DNA from: Alphaproteobacteria bacterium
GTDB lineage: Bacteria > Pseudomonadota > Alphaproteobacteria > Caulobacterales > Maricaulaceae
DNA: 64,000 nucleotides
Assembly (NCBI GenBank): GCA_016124205.1
Contig: WGOD01000002.1
Coordinates: 496,001 to 560,000 of the forward strand
Reading direction: 5' to 3'
The translations under genes were made by a program, and so were the position numbers. The notes under the pieces are model-generated. The model worked only from the letters and a program-made list of their open reading frames with translations, did not search any database and had not been told where the DNA came from. Below are positions 8,583-16,989 of the stretch, in pieces. Every line of letters starts with the position of its first letter. The stretch's first letter is position 1.

Positions 8583-10018
8583 TTCGTCTCCTCCGGCAGG
8601 AAGCCCACGCGGCCCGCACCCAGATCATAGCCCGCCCGCGCCTCGGCGATATCGCCCAGAAGCGTATGGAAGGCCGACCAGTCGTCATGCTCATGGATGG
8701 GCGCGAAGCTCGCTTCCATCTGTTCGATCGTCATGTGAACCGGATCACTACGCCGGAAATAGAGATGGTTCAGCCGTTCCGGCCGCTCCGCCTCGAAGGC
8801 GTCGAAGGCGGTATGGAAAGCGTCGTAGGGTTCACCGGCGTAAAGCGCACGGCGGTCGTCCGGCGCTTCCATGTCGCGCTTGGCGAAGTGGTCGAAGAAG
8901 AAGGCCTCCCACGGCGCGCGGCTCTCCTTCAGGAAGGTCAGCGCGGCGCGGATCAGATCGTCCTGCGAGCTGCCCTCGGTGTGCCTTATCCCAAGACGCC
9001 GGGTGAAGGCCGTGCCGACGCTGGCGCGGTAACGCTCCGGGAAGGTGTTCAGAACCTCGACCAGTCTCTCGCCCGGCACGATCAGCGACAGGGCGGCGCC
9101 CAGTTGCTGCAGCGCCCAGAACACCGCTTCGGGCTGGCGGGCGAAGGCGTAGAGGCCGTGCTCGTCGAAATAGGCCGCGGTGAAGCCCGGTTCGAACCAG
9201 GGCAGGAAGCGCCAGGGGCCGTAGTCGAAACTCTCGCCCGTGACATTGAGATTGTCGGTGTTGAGCACCCCGTGGACGAAGCCCGCCGCCATCCATTCCC
9301 CGGCGAGCCGGGCGGACTGGGCGAGGATCTCGTTCAGGAGGGCGAGCGGCCGCTCCTCCCCCTCGCGGTCATCGAGTGCGGGGTAGTAGGCGGCGATGCA
9401 GTGATCGACCAGCGCGGTCAGGTTTTCGGGTTTCTGCTCATAGGCCTGCCGCTGGAAGGTGCCGAAGCGGACATGGGAGTGCTGCAGCCGTGTCAGCACC
9501 GCGCCGCGCGCGGGAGACGGCTCGTCATGGCGGTGCAGTTTTTCGCCGGTCTCGAACACGGCGAAGGCCTTCGACGTGTAGACGCCGAGCGCCTCCAGCA
9601 TCTGCGCGGCGAGGATCTCGCGCACCGCGCCCTTCAGCGTCAGCCTTCCGTCACCGGAGCGCGACCAGGGCGTCTGGCCGGCCCCCTTGGTGCCGAAATC
9701 GAGCAACCGGCCGGCGGGATCGCGCATCTGGGCGTAGAGGAAACCGCGCCCGTCGCCGATCTGGGGGTTGTACTGGCGGAACTGGTGCCCGTGATAGCGC
9801 ATCGCCAGCGGCCTGTCGGTCCATCCCGGAAGCGGAGCGAAGCGGGCGAAATTCTCGATCTTCTCGTCGCGCCCAAGACCGTCCAGCCCGATTTCGCGGG
9901 CCCAGCGCCGGTTCCAGAAGCGCTCCTGAATATGCGGGAAGTCCGCCGGATCGACGGGATCGGCGAAATCCGCCCCGAGGGCGGGAAAGGCGCGGTCGGG
10001 ACGGAAATCGAAAGCCAT
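8579..10018 (-). CDS. selO: Protein adenylyltransferase SelO (YdiU family)
   Basis: 479 residues, full length for the family. SelO is a pseudokinase that transfers AMP to Ser/Thr/Tyr of redox proteins. Diagnostic blocks are GTKGAGQTPWSRSGDGR (nucleotide-binding loop), GAVREILAAQMLEALGV and HGVLNTDNLNVTGESFDYGP with the metal-binding Asn and Asp. The protein has a single cysteine (VDHCIAAYY) and lacks both the activation-loop and C-terminal cysteines described for the E. coli enzyme, so the disulfide control known there cannot operate. The stop overlaps the pgeF start. Confidence 0.95.
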   Translation of the reverse strand: MAFDFRPDRAFPALGADFADPVDPADFPHIQERFWNRRWAREIGLDGLGRDEKIENFARFAPLPGWTDRPLAMRYHGHQFRQYNPQIGDGRGFLYAQMRDPAGRLLDFGTKGAGQTPWSRSGDGRLTLKGAVREILAAQMLEALGVYTSKAFAVFETGEKLHRHDEPSPARGAVLTRLQHSHVRFGTFQRQAYEQKPENLTALVDHCIAAYYPALDDREGEERPLALLNEILAQSARLAGEWMAAGFVHGVLNTDNLNVTGESFDYGPWRFLPWFEPGFTAAYFDEHGLYAFARQPEAVFWALQQLGAALSLIVPGERLVEVLNTFPERYRASVGTAFTRRLGIRHTEGSSQDDLIRAALTFLKESRAPWEAFFFDHFAKRDMEAPDDRRALYAGEPYDAFHTAFDAFEAERPERLNHLYFRRSDPVHMTIEQMEASFAPIHEHDDWSAFHTLLGDIAEARAGYDLGAGRVGFLPEETK

Positions 10019-10056
10019 GCCTCCTGAGCTAGGCGGCTTCGGCCCGCTTCACAAGG

Positions 10057-10977
10057 TCAATCGGCGAGCGCGCGGCCCAGCGCGTCGGCAGCCTTGTCGG
10101 CCAGCTTCTTCGCCACGGGCAGCATGCGCGTGAAGTTGAAATAGCCGTGCGGCAGGGCCTTCGCGAAATGCAGCTCGGCGCGCACCCCGGCCGCTGACAG
10201 CATGTCGGCATAGGCCGCGCCCTCGTCCTTCAGCGGATCGAACTCCGCCACGGCGATATAGGCCGGTGGCAGGCCGGCGAGATCGGTGCAGAAGAGTGGC
10301 GAGACGCGCGGGTCGCGGGCGGTTTCGGCGCTGCCGGCATAATTGTCGCGAATCCAGTTCAGCGATTTGGCGGAGACGAAATGGCCCTCGAAGGCTTTCA
10401 GCTTGTCCTTGCGCACCTCGGCAAGCTGCAGGAGCGGATAGATCAGGAGCTGGAAGCGCAGCTTGCCCCGCCGCGCCTGCGCGACCGCCGCGGCAAGTCC
10501 GCCCCCGGCGCTGTCACCCGCCACGGCGACGCGGGCTGTGTCGGCGCCAATCCGCGCCGCGCCCTCTCCCACCGCCCAGTCGAAGGCGGCGAGGCAATCG
10601 TCATAGGCCGCCGGGAAGGGGTTTTCGGGCGCGAGGCGATAGGCGATGGCGAGCACGCGGACATTGGCGATGGCGCACAGGCGGCGGCAGACCCGGTCAT
10701 GGCTCTCCAGATCGCCGAAGACATAGCCCCCGCCATGGAAGAAGACGCAGAGCGGCCCGGTTTCGTGGGCGTGTTCCGGACGGTAGAGGCGCGCCTTCAG
10801 CGGACCGGCCGGGCCGGGAATATCCAGATCGTGCGTGTCGAGAATGGCGGGCGGCGTCGCCTCGATCAGCTCGGGCGCCTTGCCCATGCCCTCGCGGACG
10901 CGCGCGATCATGGCGTCGGACGCGAACGGGTCCGACATGCCCAGCTTGGTCCAGAACTCTTTTCCGAAATCGCTCAT
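10057..10977 (-). CDS. Alpha/beta hydrolase, hormone-sensitive lipase family esterase
   Basis: 306 residues. The oxyanion-hole motif FFHGGGYVFGD is at about 78-88, the nucleophile motif GDSAGGG at about 153-159, the catalytic Asp in AEFDPLKDEG and the catalytic His in LPHGYFNF. This is the family IV (HSL) pattern of soluble carboxylesterases acting on short to medium acyl esters. There is no signal peptide, so it is cytoplasmic. It sits between the small 74-residue gene and selO on the same strand; the acyl-CoA synthetase upstream suggests lipid-related turnover, but the substrate is unknown. Confidence 0.92.
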   Translation of the reverse strand: MSDFGKEFWTKLGMSDPFASDAMIARVREGMGKAPELIEATPPAILDTHDLDIPGPAGPLKARLYRPEHAHETGPLCVFFHGGGYVFGDLESHDRVCRRLCAIANVRVLAIAYRLAPENPFPAAYDDCLAAFDWAVGEGAARIGADTARVAVAGDSAGGGLAAAVAQARRGKLRFQLLIYPLLQLAEVRKDKLKAFEGHFVSAKSLNWIRDNYAGSAETARDPRVSPLFCTDLAGLPPAYIAVAEFDPLKDEGAAYADMLSAAGVRAELHFAKALPHGYFNFTRMLPVAKKLADKAADALGRALAD

Positions 10978-11042
10978 GGATTGGCGATAGCCGGGCGGAG
11001 GGATGCGGGCAAGCGCCCTGGTGCTTCGAGGCCGCGTCGGAC

Positions 11043-11267
11043 CTAATGCACCGTGAGTTCGCCCGCGCGATCGAGGCGGCCGGCGAGCGCATCCTCCATC
11101 ACTGAACGCAGGGCGCGCCAGGCGTCGGCGCGGCCGTCATCGCCCAAGGCCTCCATCTCGCCCACGGCCTCGTCGGCATAGCCGATAGCGCGCGCGCCAT
11201 GACGGTCGACGAGGGTGAAGGCGATCTGGCGCATGTCATCGGGGGTGATGCGGGAGGACGGGTGCAT
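11043..11267 (-). CDS. Small conserved-looking protein, unknown function
   Basis: 74 residues, acidic, predicted helical (DDMRQIAFTLVDRHGARAIGYADEAV, then WRALRSVMEDALAG). No signal peptide or membrane segment. The composition and helical pattern resemble small uncharacterised alphaproteobacterial proteins, but I do not recognise a named family. It lies between DUF924 and the esterase in a same-strand run. Its ribosome-binding site GGAGAG is inside an 8-bp hairpin (11278-11303), which is either a terminator for the genes before it or a control on its translation. Confidence 0.65.
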   Translation of the reverse strand: MHPSSRITPDDMRQIAFTLVDRHGARAIGYADEAVGEMEALGDDGRADAWRALRSVMEDALAGRLDRAGELTVH

Positions 11268-11277
11268 GGGATGAAAA

Positions 11278-11303
11278 CTCTCCGGATGGGTTTGACCGGA
11301 GAG
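11278..11303 (-). terminator. Hairpin with T-tract overlapping the ribosome-binding site of the next gene
   Basis: Perfect 8-bp stem CTCTCCGG / CCGGAGAG with a 10-nt loop. On the minus strand it is followed at once by TTTTC, as in an intrinsic terminator for the acyl-CoA synthetase-DUF924 unit. The 3' arm contains GGAGAG, the likely Shine-Dalgarno of the gene starting at 11267, so it could also mask that site. Confidence 0.5.
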
Positions 11304-11347
11304 GGAGCAAGGGCCGGGCCAGCGCCAGGCGCGCCCAAGTTATTGAT

Positions 11348-11992
11348 TTAATTATCGTTGGTTGATTGCTCTGAGACCGGCGTTCGTGACGATCCTGCCG
11401 TGTCGGAGGATTTTGCCGGGCGTTTCGCGCCGGGTGCGTAGCCGCCATTGCGGAGATAGGTGACTTCTTCCGGCGTCGAGGTCCGCCCCAGCGCATCATT
11501 GCGATACGGGAAGCGGCCAAAGCGTTCGATCACCTCGCGGTGCTTCTTCGCGTGTTCGACCGTGTTGTCGCTCTCGGGCAGGCGTTCGGCGCACAGGGCG
11601 ACGCAGAGGTCCTGATCCTCGATGTCCTCGGAATGCATGAAGGGCATGTAGGCGAAGGAGCGGCGCTCCGGTGTGATCGTCCAGTCGAGCCCGCTGTCGA
11701 CGAGCCGGAAGGCGGCGGCGTGGGCCAGATGGTCGAAGTCGAAGGCCTTGCCCGAACCGCGCCAGGTGTTCCGTGTCAGCTGGTCGAACAGGATGATGAG
11801 GGCAAGCGCCCCGTCCGCCGTATCCTCCCAGGGATGGCCGTCCGGATCGGCGCGCCGCGCCTCGGCCTCGATCGCCTTCGCGAAGCGCCGGCGGATCCTG
11901 GCGTCGAACTTCGCGTCGGAGACAAACCAGCGCTCGCGCGGGATCTCCTCGAACCAGAATGTCAGGACCGATTGCGGCGTGATCGTCGTCAA
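11348..11992 (-). CDS. DUF924 family protein
   Basis: 214 residues. It matches the DUF924 pattern from the start: a VLTFWFEE opening, RERWFVSDAKFDARIRRRF, LALIILFDQLTRNTWRGS, and ERRSFAYMPFMHSEDIEDQ with the following HAKKHREVIERFGRFPYRN. These proteins are all-helical, TPR-like and cytoplasmic, with unknown function. The last ~35 residues are a polar low-complexity tail. The ATG overlaps the stop of the acyl-CoA synthetase (ATGA). Confidence 0.93.
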   Translation of the reverse strand: MTTITPQSVLTFWFEEIPRERWFVSDAKFDARIRRRFAKAIEAEARRADPDGHPWEDTADGALALIILFDQLTRNTWRGSGKAFDFDHLAHAAAFRLVDSGLDWTITPERRSFAYMPFMHSEDIEDQDLCVALCAERLPESDNTVEHAKKHREVIERFGRFPYRNDALGRTSTPEEVTYLRNGGYAPGAKRPAKSSDTAGSSRTPVSEQSTNDN

Positions 11993-13785
11993 AGGCGTTT
12001 CGTTCCGTCGTTGATGGCGGTGAACAGGGCCGGTTTCAGCGCAATATAGCCCTTCTCGTCGTCATCGAACCAGAGCGGGTCCTTCACCGTCTTCGGATCA
12101 TAGCCCTGCTTCACCAAGTCGACCTTGCGGAATTTGAACGTGCCGGTCGTGTCGGTTTCCTGCTGAAGGCGGATGAAGACCGGACGGGCATAGGCCGGTA
12201 GCGCCTCGTGGATATGCGCGCGCAGGCCTGCCAGATCGAAGTCTGGCGCGACGACCAGCGCGGCCATGCCGGCGCGGCCGGGATATCCCGGCACCTCGAC
12301 GCCATAGACATTGGCCTGTTGAACCCCGGGGAAGCGGCCGATCGCCTCGGCGACCTCGTTGGTGGAAACGTTTTCCGAGCGCCAGCGGAACGTGTCGCCG
12401 ACCCGGTCGACGAAATAGAAATAGCCCGCCTTGTCGCGCTTCATCAGGTCGCCGGTGCGGAACCAGGCATCGCCCTTTTCGAACACGTCGCGGAGGATCT
12501 TCTTCGCCGTCTCTTCCTTGTTCTGATAGCCCTCGAAGCGGAAGCGGGTGTCGTTCGGATCGATCCGCCCGATCGCCTCGCCGACCTCGCCCGGTTCGGC
12601 CTTGCGGCAGAAGCCGTCAGGGCCACGCACCGGACTTTCGGTCGCATAGTCGAACGCCGCCAGCGCCACGTTGAACCGCCATTCCAGCCAGGGCGGAATG
12701 CGCCCGATCGCGCCGGGTTTGGAGTCCAGATTGACGAGACCGACATTGCCTTCGGTCGCACCGTAGAATTCCATGATGCGCGGGATGGCGAAGCGTTCCT
12801 GGAACTCCACCCAGATATCGGGGCGAAGGCCATTGCCGATGATGCAGCGGATGTCGTGGTCGTCCTCGGTCGGGTTCGGCGGGGTCGACAGGAGGAAGCG
12901 GCAAAGCTCGCCGACATACATGAACAGGGTCGCGCGATAGCGCTGCACCTCGTCCCAGAACAGCGAGGCGGAGAATTTCTTGCGCACGATCAGCGCGCCG
13001 CCGCGCGAGATGGCGCAGCCGACGCCGCACAACCCGCCGGTCGAGTGATAGAGCGGCAGGACCATGAACATGCGGTCGCCCGGGCCGGCATTGCAGCCGG
13101 CGGAGAAGATGTTGAGGTAGTACATGACCCGCGTGTGGGCGAGCGGGGCGGCCTTCGGCATGCCCGTCGTGCCGGACGTGTACATCTTCAAACAGGCATC
13201 GCGCGCCCGCAGATTCGCGCGATGTTCGCGCGAGGGGCGGTCGGCGGGCTGGCCGGCGATGGCCTCGTCGAAATCGCCCGCCCCTTCCGGGGCCGGTGTC
13301 CGGTCAAGATACCAGGGGGCCATCTCGCAGCCGATGTCGTCGCAGGCGCTGTCGAACGCCTCCTTCAGCTCGTCCTCGAGAATGACGGTGCTGGCACCGG
13401 AGATCGACAGGCAGTGCGCCAGCGACGCGCCGCGGAGCTGGTAGTTCACCAGCGCGGAGACGACGCCGACCTTGGACAGGCCGTACCACAGTGCGATGTA
13501 TTCCCAGCGATTGGTCAGGAAGAGGGCGACCGTGTCGCCGGGCTTCAGCCCCTGCCCCAGCGCCCAGTGCGCCACGCGGTTCGCATAGGCGTCATACTCG
13601 GCATAGCTGACTTCACCGGTTTCGGTGATGAAAACCGGTTCGTCGCGGTGCTTGTCGACAATCTGTTCGAGATGGTCGGGGGTCAGAGTCTCGGAATCCG
13701 GCTTGATCCAGCCCACCTCCCGCGTCACGCGCAGAAGTTCCTTCAGATAGAAGAATTCGCGGCCGAGATAGCTGATCGGACCCAT
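11989..13785 (-). CDS. Long-chain acyl-CoA synthetase (FATP/ACSVL-type)
   Basis: 598 residues from the ATG at 13785, which has GGGGAG 10 nt upstream; the frame is open further but without family similarity. It activates fatty acids with ATP and CoA. The AMP-binding P-loop is MYTSGTTGMPKAAPLAH, the adenine motif YGATEGNVGLVN, and the hinge region TGDLMKRDKAGYFYFVDRVGD followed by TFRWRSENVSTNEV is typical of the very-long-chain/FATP branch. It is the first gene of the minus-strand run ending at pgeF. Confidence 0.93.
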   Translation of the reverse strand: MGPISYLGREFFYLKELLRVTREVGWIKPDSETLTPDHLEQIVDKHRDEPVFITETGEVSYAEYDAYANRVAHWALGQGLKPGDTVALFLTNRWEYIALWYGLSKVGVVSALVNYQLRGASLAHCLSISGASTVILEDELKEAFDSACDDIGCEMAPWYLDRTPAPEGAGDFDEAIAGQPADRPSREHRANLRARDACLKMYTSGTTGMPKAAPLAHTRVMYYLNIFSAGCNAGPGDRMFMVLPLYHSTGGLCGVGCAISRGGALIVRKKFSASLFWDEVQRYRATLFMYVGELCRFLLSTPPNPTEDDHDIRCIIGNGLRPDIWVEFQERFAIPRIMEFYGATEGNVGLVNLDSKPGAIGRIPPWLEWRFNVALAAFDYATESPVRGPDGFCRKAEPGEVGEAIGRIDPNDTRFRFEGYQNKEETAKKILRDVFEKGDAWFRTGDLMKRDKAGYFYFVDRVGDTFRWRSENVSTNEVAEAIGRFPGVQQANVYGVEVPGYPGRAGMAALVVAPDFDLAGLRAHIHEALPAYARPVFIRLQQETDTTGTFKFRKVDLVKQGYDPKTVKDPLWFDDDEKGYIALKPALFTAINDGTKRL

Positions 13786-14012
13786 ACTCTCGTTACTCCC
13801 CGATGCCGGCCTCTGATGGACCGAAGGCGCGACGATAAGGGGGCGACTCCCCCGGTCAAGAAAGGCAAGGCGGCAAAAGTGAACACGGTTCACTTCGCAA
13901 TGTTACAGGCCTTGCCGGAATGCCGATTTGCCCGTTCAGGCCGGTTTCATCTTCGCGCCGTTAACCGTCTCTGATAAGGTCGCTTCAAAGCGCGAAAAAA
14001 GGGTGTACGGCC

Positions 14013-14528
14013 ATGCTCAGGCTCTACGTGTTCCTCGCCGCCCTCGGCATTGTCGGCGTGTTCGGCGGATTCTTCCTCGGTCAGTCCGTGCCATGGGCCG
14101 CCGAGATCGGCTATGGCGTCATGGTGTTCGCGGCGCTGGCGATGATCTTCTATCCCGCCCGGCGCACCGTGATCTCCTGGGTCATCGCCATCCCGCTCGC
14201 CCTGATCACCTGGTCGATGCTGTCCTCGCTGGCGGCGCAGCTCGCCGGGATGTTCGACCTGTCGCTGCATCCGGTCCTTGAGGACGTGCTCGCCTTCAAC
14301 ATCGGCCTGCAGGAACGCCTGACCATGATGGTCACCGGCCAACCGGAGACGGTGTCGATGGCGATGGCGGAACGCGCCGGCGATGTCGCCGACGAACCGG
14401 GCCTGCTCGACGGGTTTGGCGGACGCATCGCGATCGATGTCGCGGTCGCCACCCTCGCCACGCTGATCACGGGTCTGGTGAAAAAGGTGCTGAATATCGG
14501 CGGCAGCCGCCCAGTGGGCGCGGCGTAG
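14013..14528 (+). CDS. Multi-pass membrane protein, unknown function
   Basis: 171 residues. Three hydrophobic segments fill the first ~75 residues (about 3-22, 28-47 and 52-72). A soluble stretch of ~60 residues follows, containing METVSMAMAERAGDVADEP-like acidic helices, and then a weaker hydrophobic segment (IAIDVAVATLATLITGLV). I do not recognise a family. The gene stands alone, between the divergent acyl-CoA synthetase and a convergent tRNA gene. Confidence 0.75.
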   Translation: MLRLYVFLAALGIVGVFGGFFLGQSVPWAAEIGYGVMVFAALAMIFYPARRTVISWVIAIPLALITWSMLSSLAAQLAGMFDLSLHPVLEDVLAFNIGLQERLTMMVTGQPETVSMAMAERAGDVADEPGLLDGFGGRIAIDVAVATLATLITGLVKKVLNIGGSRPVGAA

Positions 14529-14648
14529 GGTCGGAAACCGCGTTTCGGATGGCGTGAGTTCGGACCCGCAGGGTCCGCAAGCGCGACTGCGCGCCCGCAG
14601 CTTTAGCGAGGATCGACCGAGCGGAGCGAGGGAGAACAGAAGAAAAAG

Positions 14649-14733
<85 letters not shown>

Positions 14734-14856
14734 CTTTGCCGTGAAGCGGGCGGAACTTGCCTCCGGTCGCGCGGCAAATCAACACGCAAGCGCGCTCGAC
14801 GCCGCGGTCCGGCTCGCCTAGTTTCTCGCCGCCTTCACGCTGCAGCCGGAGCCGCC

Positions 14857-15507
14857 ATGACCGACGCCCCATCCGATTTCGAGGAAAAGGAAAGCGCGAC
14901 CGGTCTGATCGCCCGTCTGGAGGAAATCGCCACCGACGCACCCGAAGATGGCATCACTCTGGAGGATTTCATCGAGGCCCTCAGCGAGCGCGCCTTCGGC
15001 GTCGTCCTGTTCGCGCTCGCCCTGCCGGTGTGCATTCCGTTTCTCTATCTCGTACCGCAGGTCGTCGCCCTGCCGATGATCGTGCTGGCTGGCCAGATGG
15101 TCGCCGGGCTTGGCGAACCCTGGTTGCCGCAGAAATTCGCCCAGCGGCGGATCGGCAAGGACGGGCTTCAGTCGATGGCGAAGAACGGACGGCGCTGGTT
15201 CGGCTGGCTCGAGACATTGGCGCGGCCGCGCCTGCTCTTCCTGTCCGGGCCGATCGGGGAGCGGGTCACAGGGGCCTTCTTCTGCCTGTTCTGTGCCTCC
15301 ATCCTGGTGCCGCTGCCGCTGACGAATTCTGCTCCGGGCATGGCGATTACGCTCGGCTCGCTCGGCCTGATCACGCGCGACGGCCTCCTTATCCTGCTTG
15401 GCCTGGTCTTCGGAGTGGCGTGGATCGCGCTGCTCGTCGTCGGCGGACCGACGCTGATCTACGCCATGGTCGAATGGGCGCGCGGCTTCTTGGGCGGGGG
15501 CGGCTGA
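14857..15507 (+). CDS. ExoD family membrane protein
   Basis: 216 residues. The ExoD pattern is clear: LARLEEIATDAPEDGITLEDFIEALSERAFG-type opening, a long hydrophobic pair (GVVLFALALPVCIPF and LVPQVVALPMIVLAGQM), GEPWLPQKFAQRRI, and RPRLLFLSGPIGERVTG before further TM segments. ExoD was named for a Rhizobium exopolysaccharide phenotype; the molecular function is still unclear. It is 54 bp upstream of dsbB on the same strand. Confidence 0.93.
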   Translation: MTDAPSDFEEKESATGLIARLEEIATDAPEDGITLEDFIEALSERAFGVVLFALALPVCIPFLYLVPQVVALPMIVLAGQMVAGLGEPWLPQKFAQRRIGKDGLQSMAKNGRRWFGWLETLARPRLLFLSGPIGERVTGAFFCLFCASILVPLPLTNSAPGMAITLGSLGLITRDGLLILLGLVFGVAWIALLVVGGPTLIYAMVEWARGFLGGGG

Positions 15508-15561
15508 CCGCCGCAGCCCTGCATGCTTGCGCCCGCGCGCCGCTCGCCTATCGTTTGAACC

Positions 15562-16065
15562 ATGATGCTACCCGCCGCCCATCGCTGGCCGCTGTTCGCC
15601 GCACTCGCCTCCGCGCTGATTCTGGGCGGGGCGTATTTCTTTCAATACGTGCTGCACTACGCGCCGTGCGCGCTCTGCTATGATCAGCGGCATATCCATC
15701 AGGCGGTGATCGGCGCAGGCCTGCTCACAGGTCTTGTGATGCATTTCGCACCGGGCACGCGCCGCTTCGGCTGGCTCGCCTGCCTGCTCGTGGGCGCGAT
15801 CTTCGTCTATTCCGCCGGGTTCGCCTTCTGGCATGCCGGGATCGAATATGGCTGGTGGGAGGGTCCCTCCACCTGCACCAACACCGGCGACACAAGCGTG
15901 TCGATGAACGATCTGAACGCCCTTCTCAATGGCGGCGGCGACCCCATCGTGCTGTGCGACGAGGCGGCCTGGACGCTCTTCGGCATCTCGATGGCGGGCT
16001 ACAATGCTCTGATGTCTGCCGCACTGGCAGCCCTGAGCGGGCTGATCGCCTGGAGGCGGGCATGA
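15562..16065 (+). CDS. dsbB: Disulfide bond formation protein B (DsbB)
   Basis: 167 residues with four TM segments. It re-oxidises DsbA and passes electrons to ubiquinone. Both periplasmic cysteine pairs are present: C36-ALC39 in the first loop (CALCYDQR) and C105/C132 in the second (STCTNTG and VLCDEAAW). The N-terminal quinone-site arginine follows the first pair (CYDQR). Its stop overlaps the ATG of coq7 (ATGA), so a quinone-reducing enzyme and a quinone-making enzyme are coupled. The eight-cysteine secreted peptide 0.7 kb downstream would be an obvious client of the DsbA/DsbB pathway. Confidence 0.95.
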   Translation: MMLPAAHRWPLFAALASALILGGAYFFQYVLHYAPCALCYDQRHIHQAVIGAGLLTGLVMHFAPGTRRFGWLACLLVGAIFVYSAGFAFWHAGIEYGWWEGPSTCTNTGDTSVSMNDLNALLNGGGDPIVLCDEAAWTLFGISMAGYNALMSAALAALSGLIAWRRA

Positions 16066-16628
16066 GCCGCGCGGAACGTCCGCCCCTGCCCGGTTCGCGG
16101 TCCGGCGGCGAGAGTGTGAAGGCGATGGTGCGCGTCGACCATGCCGGCGAGTACGGCGCGGTGACGATCTATCAGGGCCAGCGCGCGGTGTTCGACCGCA
16201 TCCCGTCCAAGGGCCGGGTGGCCGCACAACTGAAGCAGATGGAAGCCGACGAGCAGCACCATCTCGACGCGTTCGACGCGCTGATCGCGGAGCGCGAATC
16301 ACGCCCGACGCTGATGATGCCGCTGTGGCAGATCGCCGGACGCGCGCTTGGCGTCGGCACCGCCCTGATGGGCGAGAAAGCCGCCCACGCCTGCACCGAA
16401 GCGGTCGAGGACGTGATCGAGCGGCACTATGCCGGTCAGATCGAAACGCTTGAAACCATGGGCGAAACCGGGCTTGCGGCGCAGTTCACCCAGTTCCGCG
16501 AGGAAGAGATCGCCCATCGGGACACCGCCCTGCACGAAGGGGCGCGCGAAGCCGCCGGATATCCGCTCCTGTCCGCGGCCATCAAGACCGGTTGCCGTAC
16601 CGCAATCGAAATTTGCAAGCGCATCTGA
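16062..16628 (+). CDS. coq7: Demethoxyubiquinone hydroxylase (COQ7 family)
   Basis: 188 residues from the ATG at 16062 overlapping the dsbB stop. This di-iron enzyme catalyses the penultimate ubiquinone step, C6 hydroxylation of demethoxyubiquinol. The di-iron ligand motifs are in order: HAGEYGAVTIYQGQ (Glu30), EADEQHH (Glu64, His67), TEAVEDVIERHYAGQ and EEEIAHRD near the C-terminus. The length is usual for the short bacterial form. Confidence 0.95.
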   Translation: MSRAERPPLPGSRSGGESVKAMVRVDHAGEYGAVTIYQGQRAVFDRIPSKGRVAAQLKQMEADEQHHLDAFDALIAERESRPTLMMPLWQIAGRALGVGTALMGEKAAHACTEAVEDVIERHYAGQIETLETMGETGLAAQFTQFREEEIAHRDTALHEGAREAAGYPLLSAAIKTGCRTAIEICKRI

Positions 16629-16747
16629 TGGCTTACGCTCAATTGCAGTGGCGCGTTAAGTTTTTGTTTACTTAGGTTAACAGCCCCCGGTAGATTCAGG
16701 CGACCCGCGGAGTGGCGGGACGTTCGAGTAATCGTAGGGGACTTGCT

Positions 16748-16942
16748 ATGAAACTGTATCGGATCGCTGTGGGTGTGGTCGGCGCGCTGATGCTGAGCAC
16801 GGCTGTTTATGCCAACTGCCAGACATGCGGTGGTATCTGTAATTTCTACTGCAACAACGCCTATGGCGACGACGAGGGCGAGCTCAATGCCTGCCTCGAC
16901 GGCTGCCAGGTGGGTTGCATCGTCGCGTGCATTGACGATTAA
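16748..16942 (+). CDS. Secreted eight-cysteine microprotein, novel
   Basis: 64 residues from the ATG at 16748, preceded by AGGGGA. Residues 1-22 form a clean Sec signal peptide (KLYR, hydrophobic core, cut after VYA). The mature peptide is only 42 residues, acidic, with eight cysteines at 24, 27, 31, 35, 49, 53, 57 and 61. The spacing is C-x2-C-x3-C-x3-C, a 13-residue acidic loop, then C-x3-C-x3-C-x3-C. The i,i+4 spacing suits two short helices clamped by four disulfides. There is no lipobox, and no zinc- or haem-binding motif I can name. It lies after dsbB-coq7 and before a secreted protein and a MacAB-like exporter. I do not recognise a family. Confidence 0.8.
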   Translation: MKLYRIAVGVVGALMLSTAVYANCQTCGGICNFYCNNAYGDDEGELNACLDGCQVGCIVACIDD

Positions 16943-16989
16943 TCCAAAGGTTGTAGAGCTGAGCTTCTAGGCCTTCTGGAGTTTACCGC

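Noticed and set aside
12208-13974. 588-codon open frame on the plus strand opposite the acyl-CoA synthetase
   Set aside because: Antisense shadow of a full-length acyl-CoA synthetase; composition is the reverse-frame type.
16653-16683. AT-rich TTAAG...GTTAAC stretch upstream of the eight-Cys gene as a CtrA site
   Set aside because: Half-sites are 17 nt apart, so the consensus is not met; it may still be part of the promoter.
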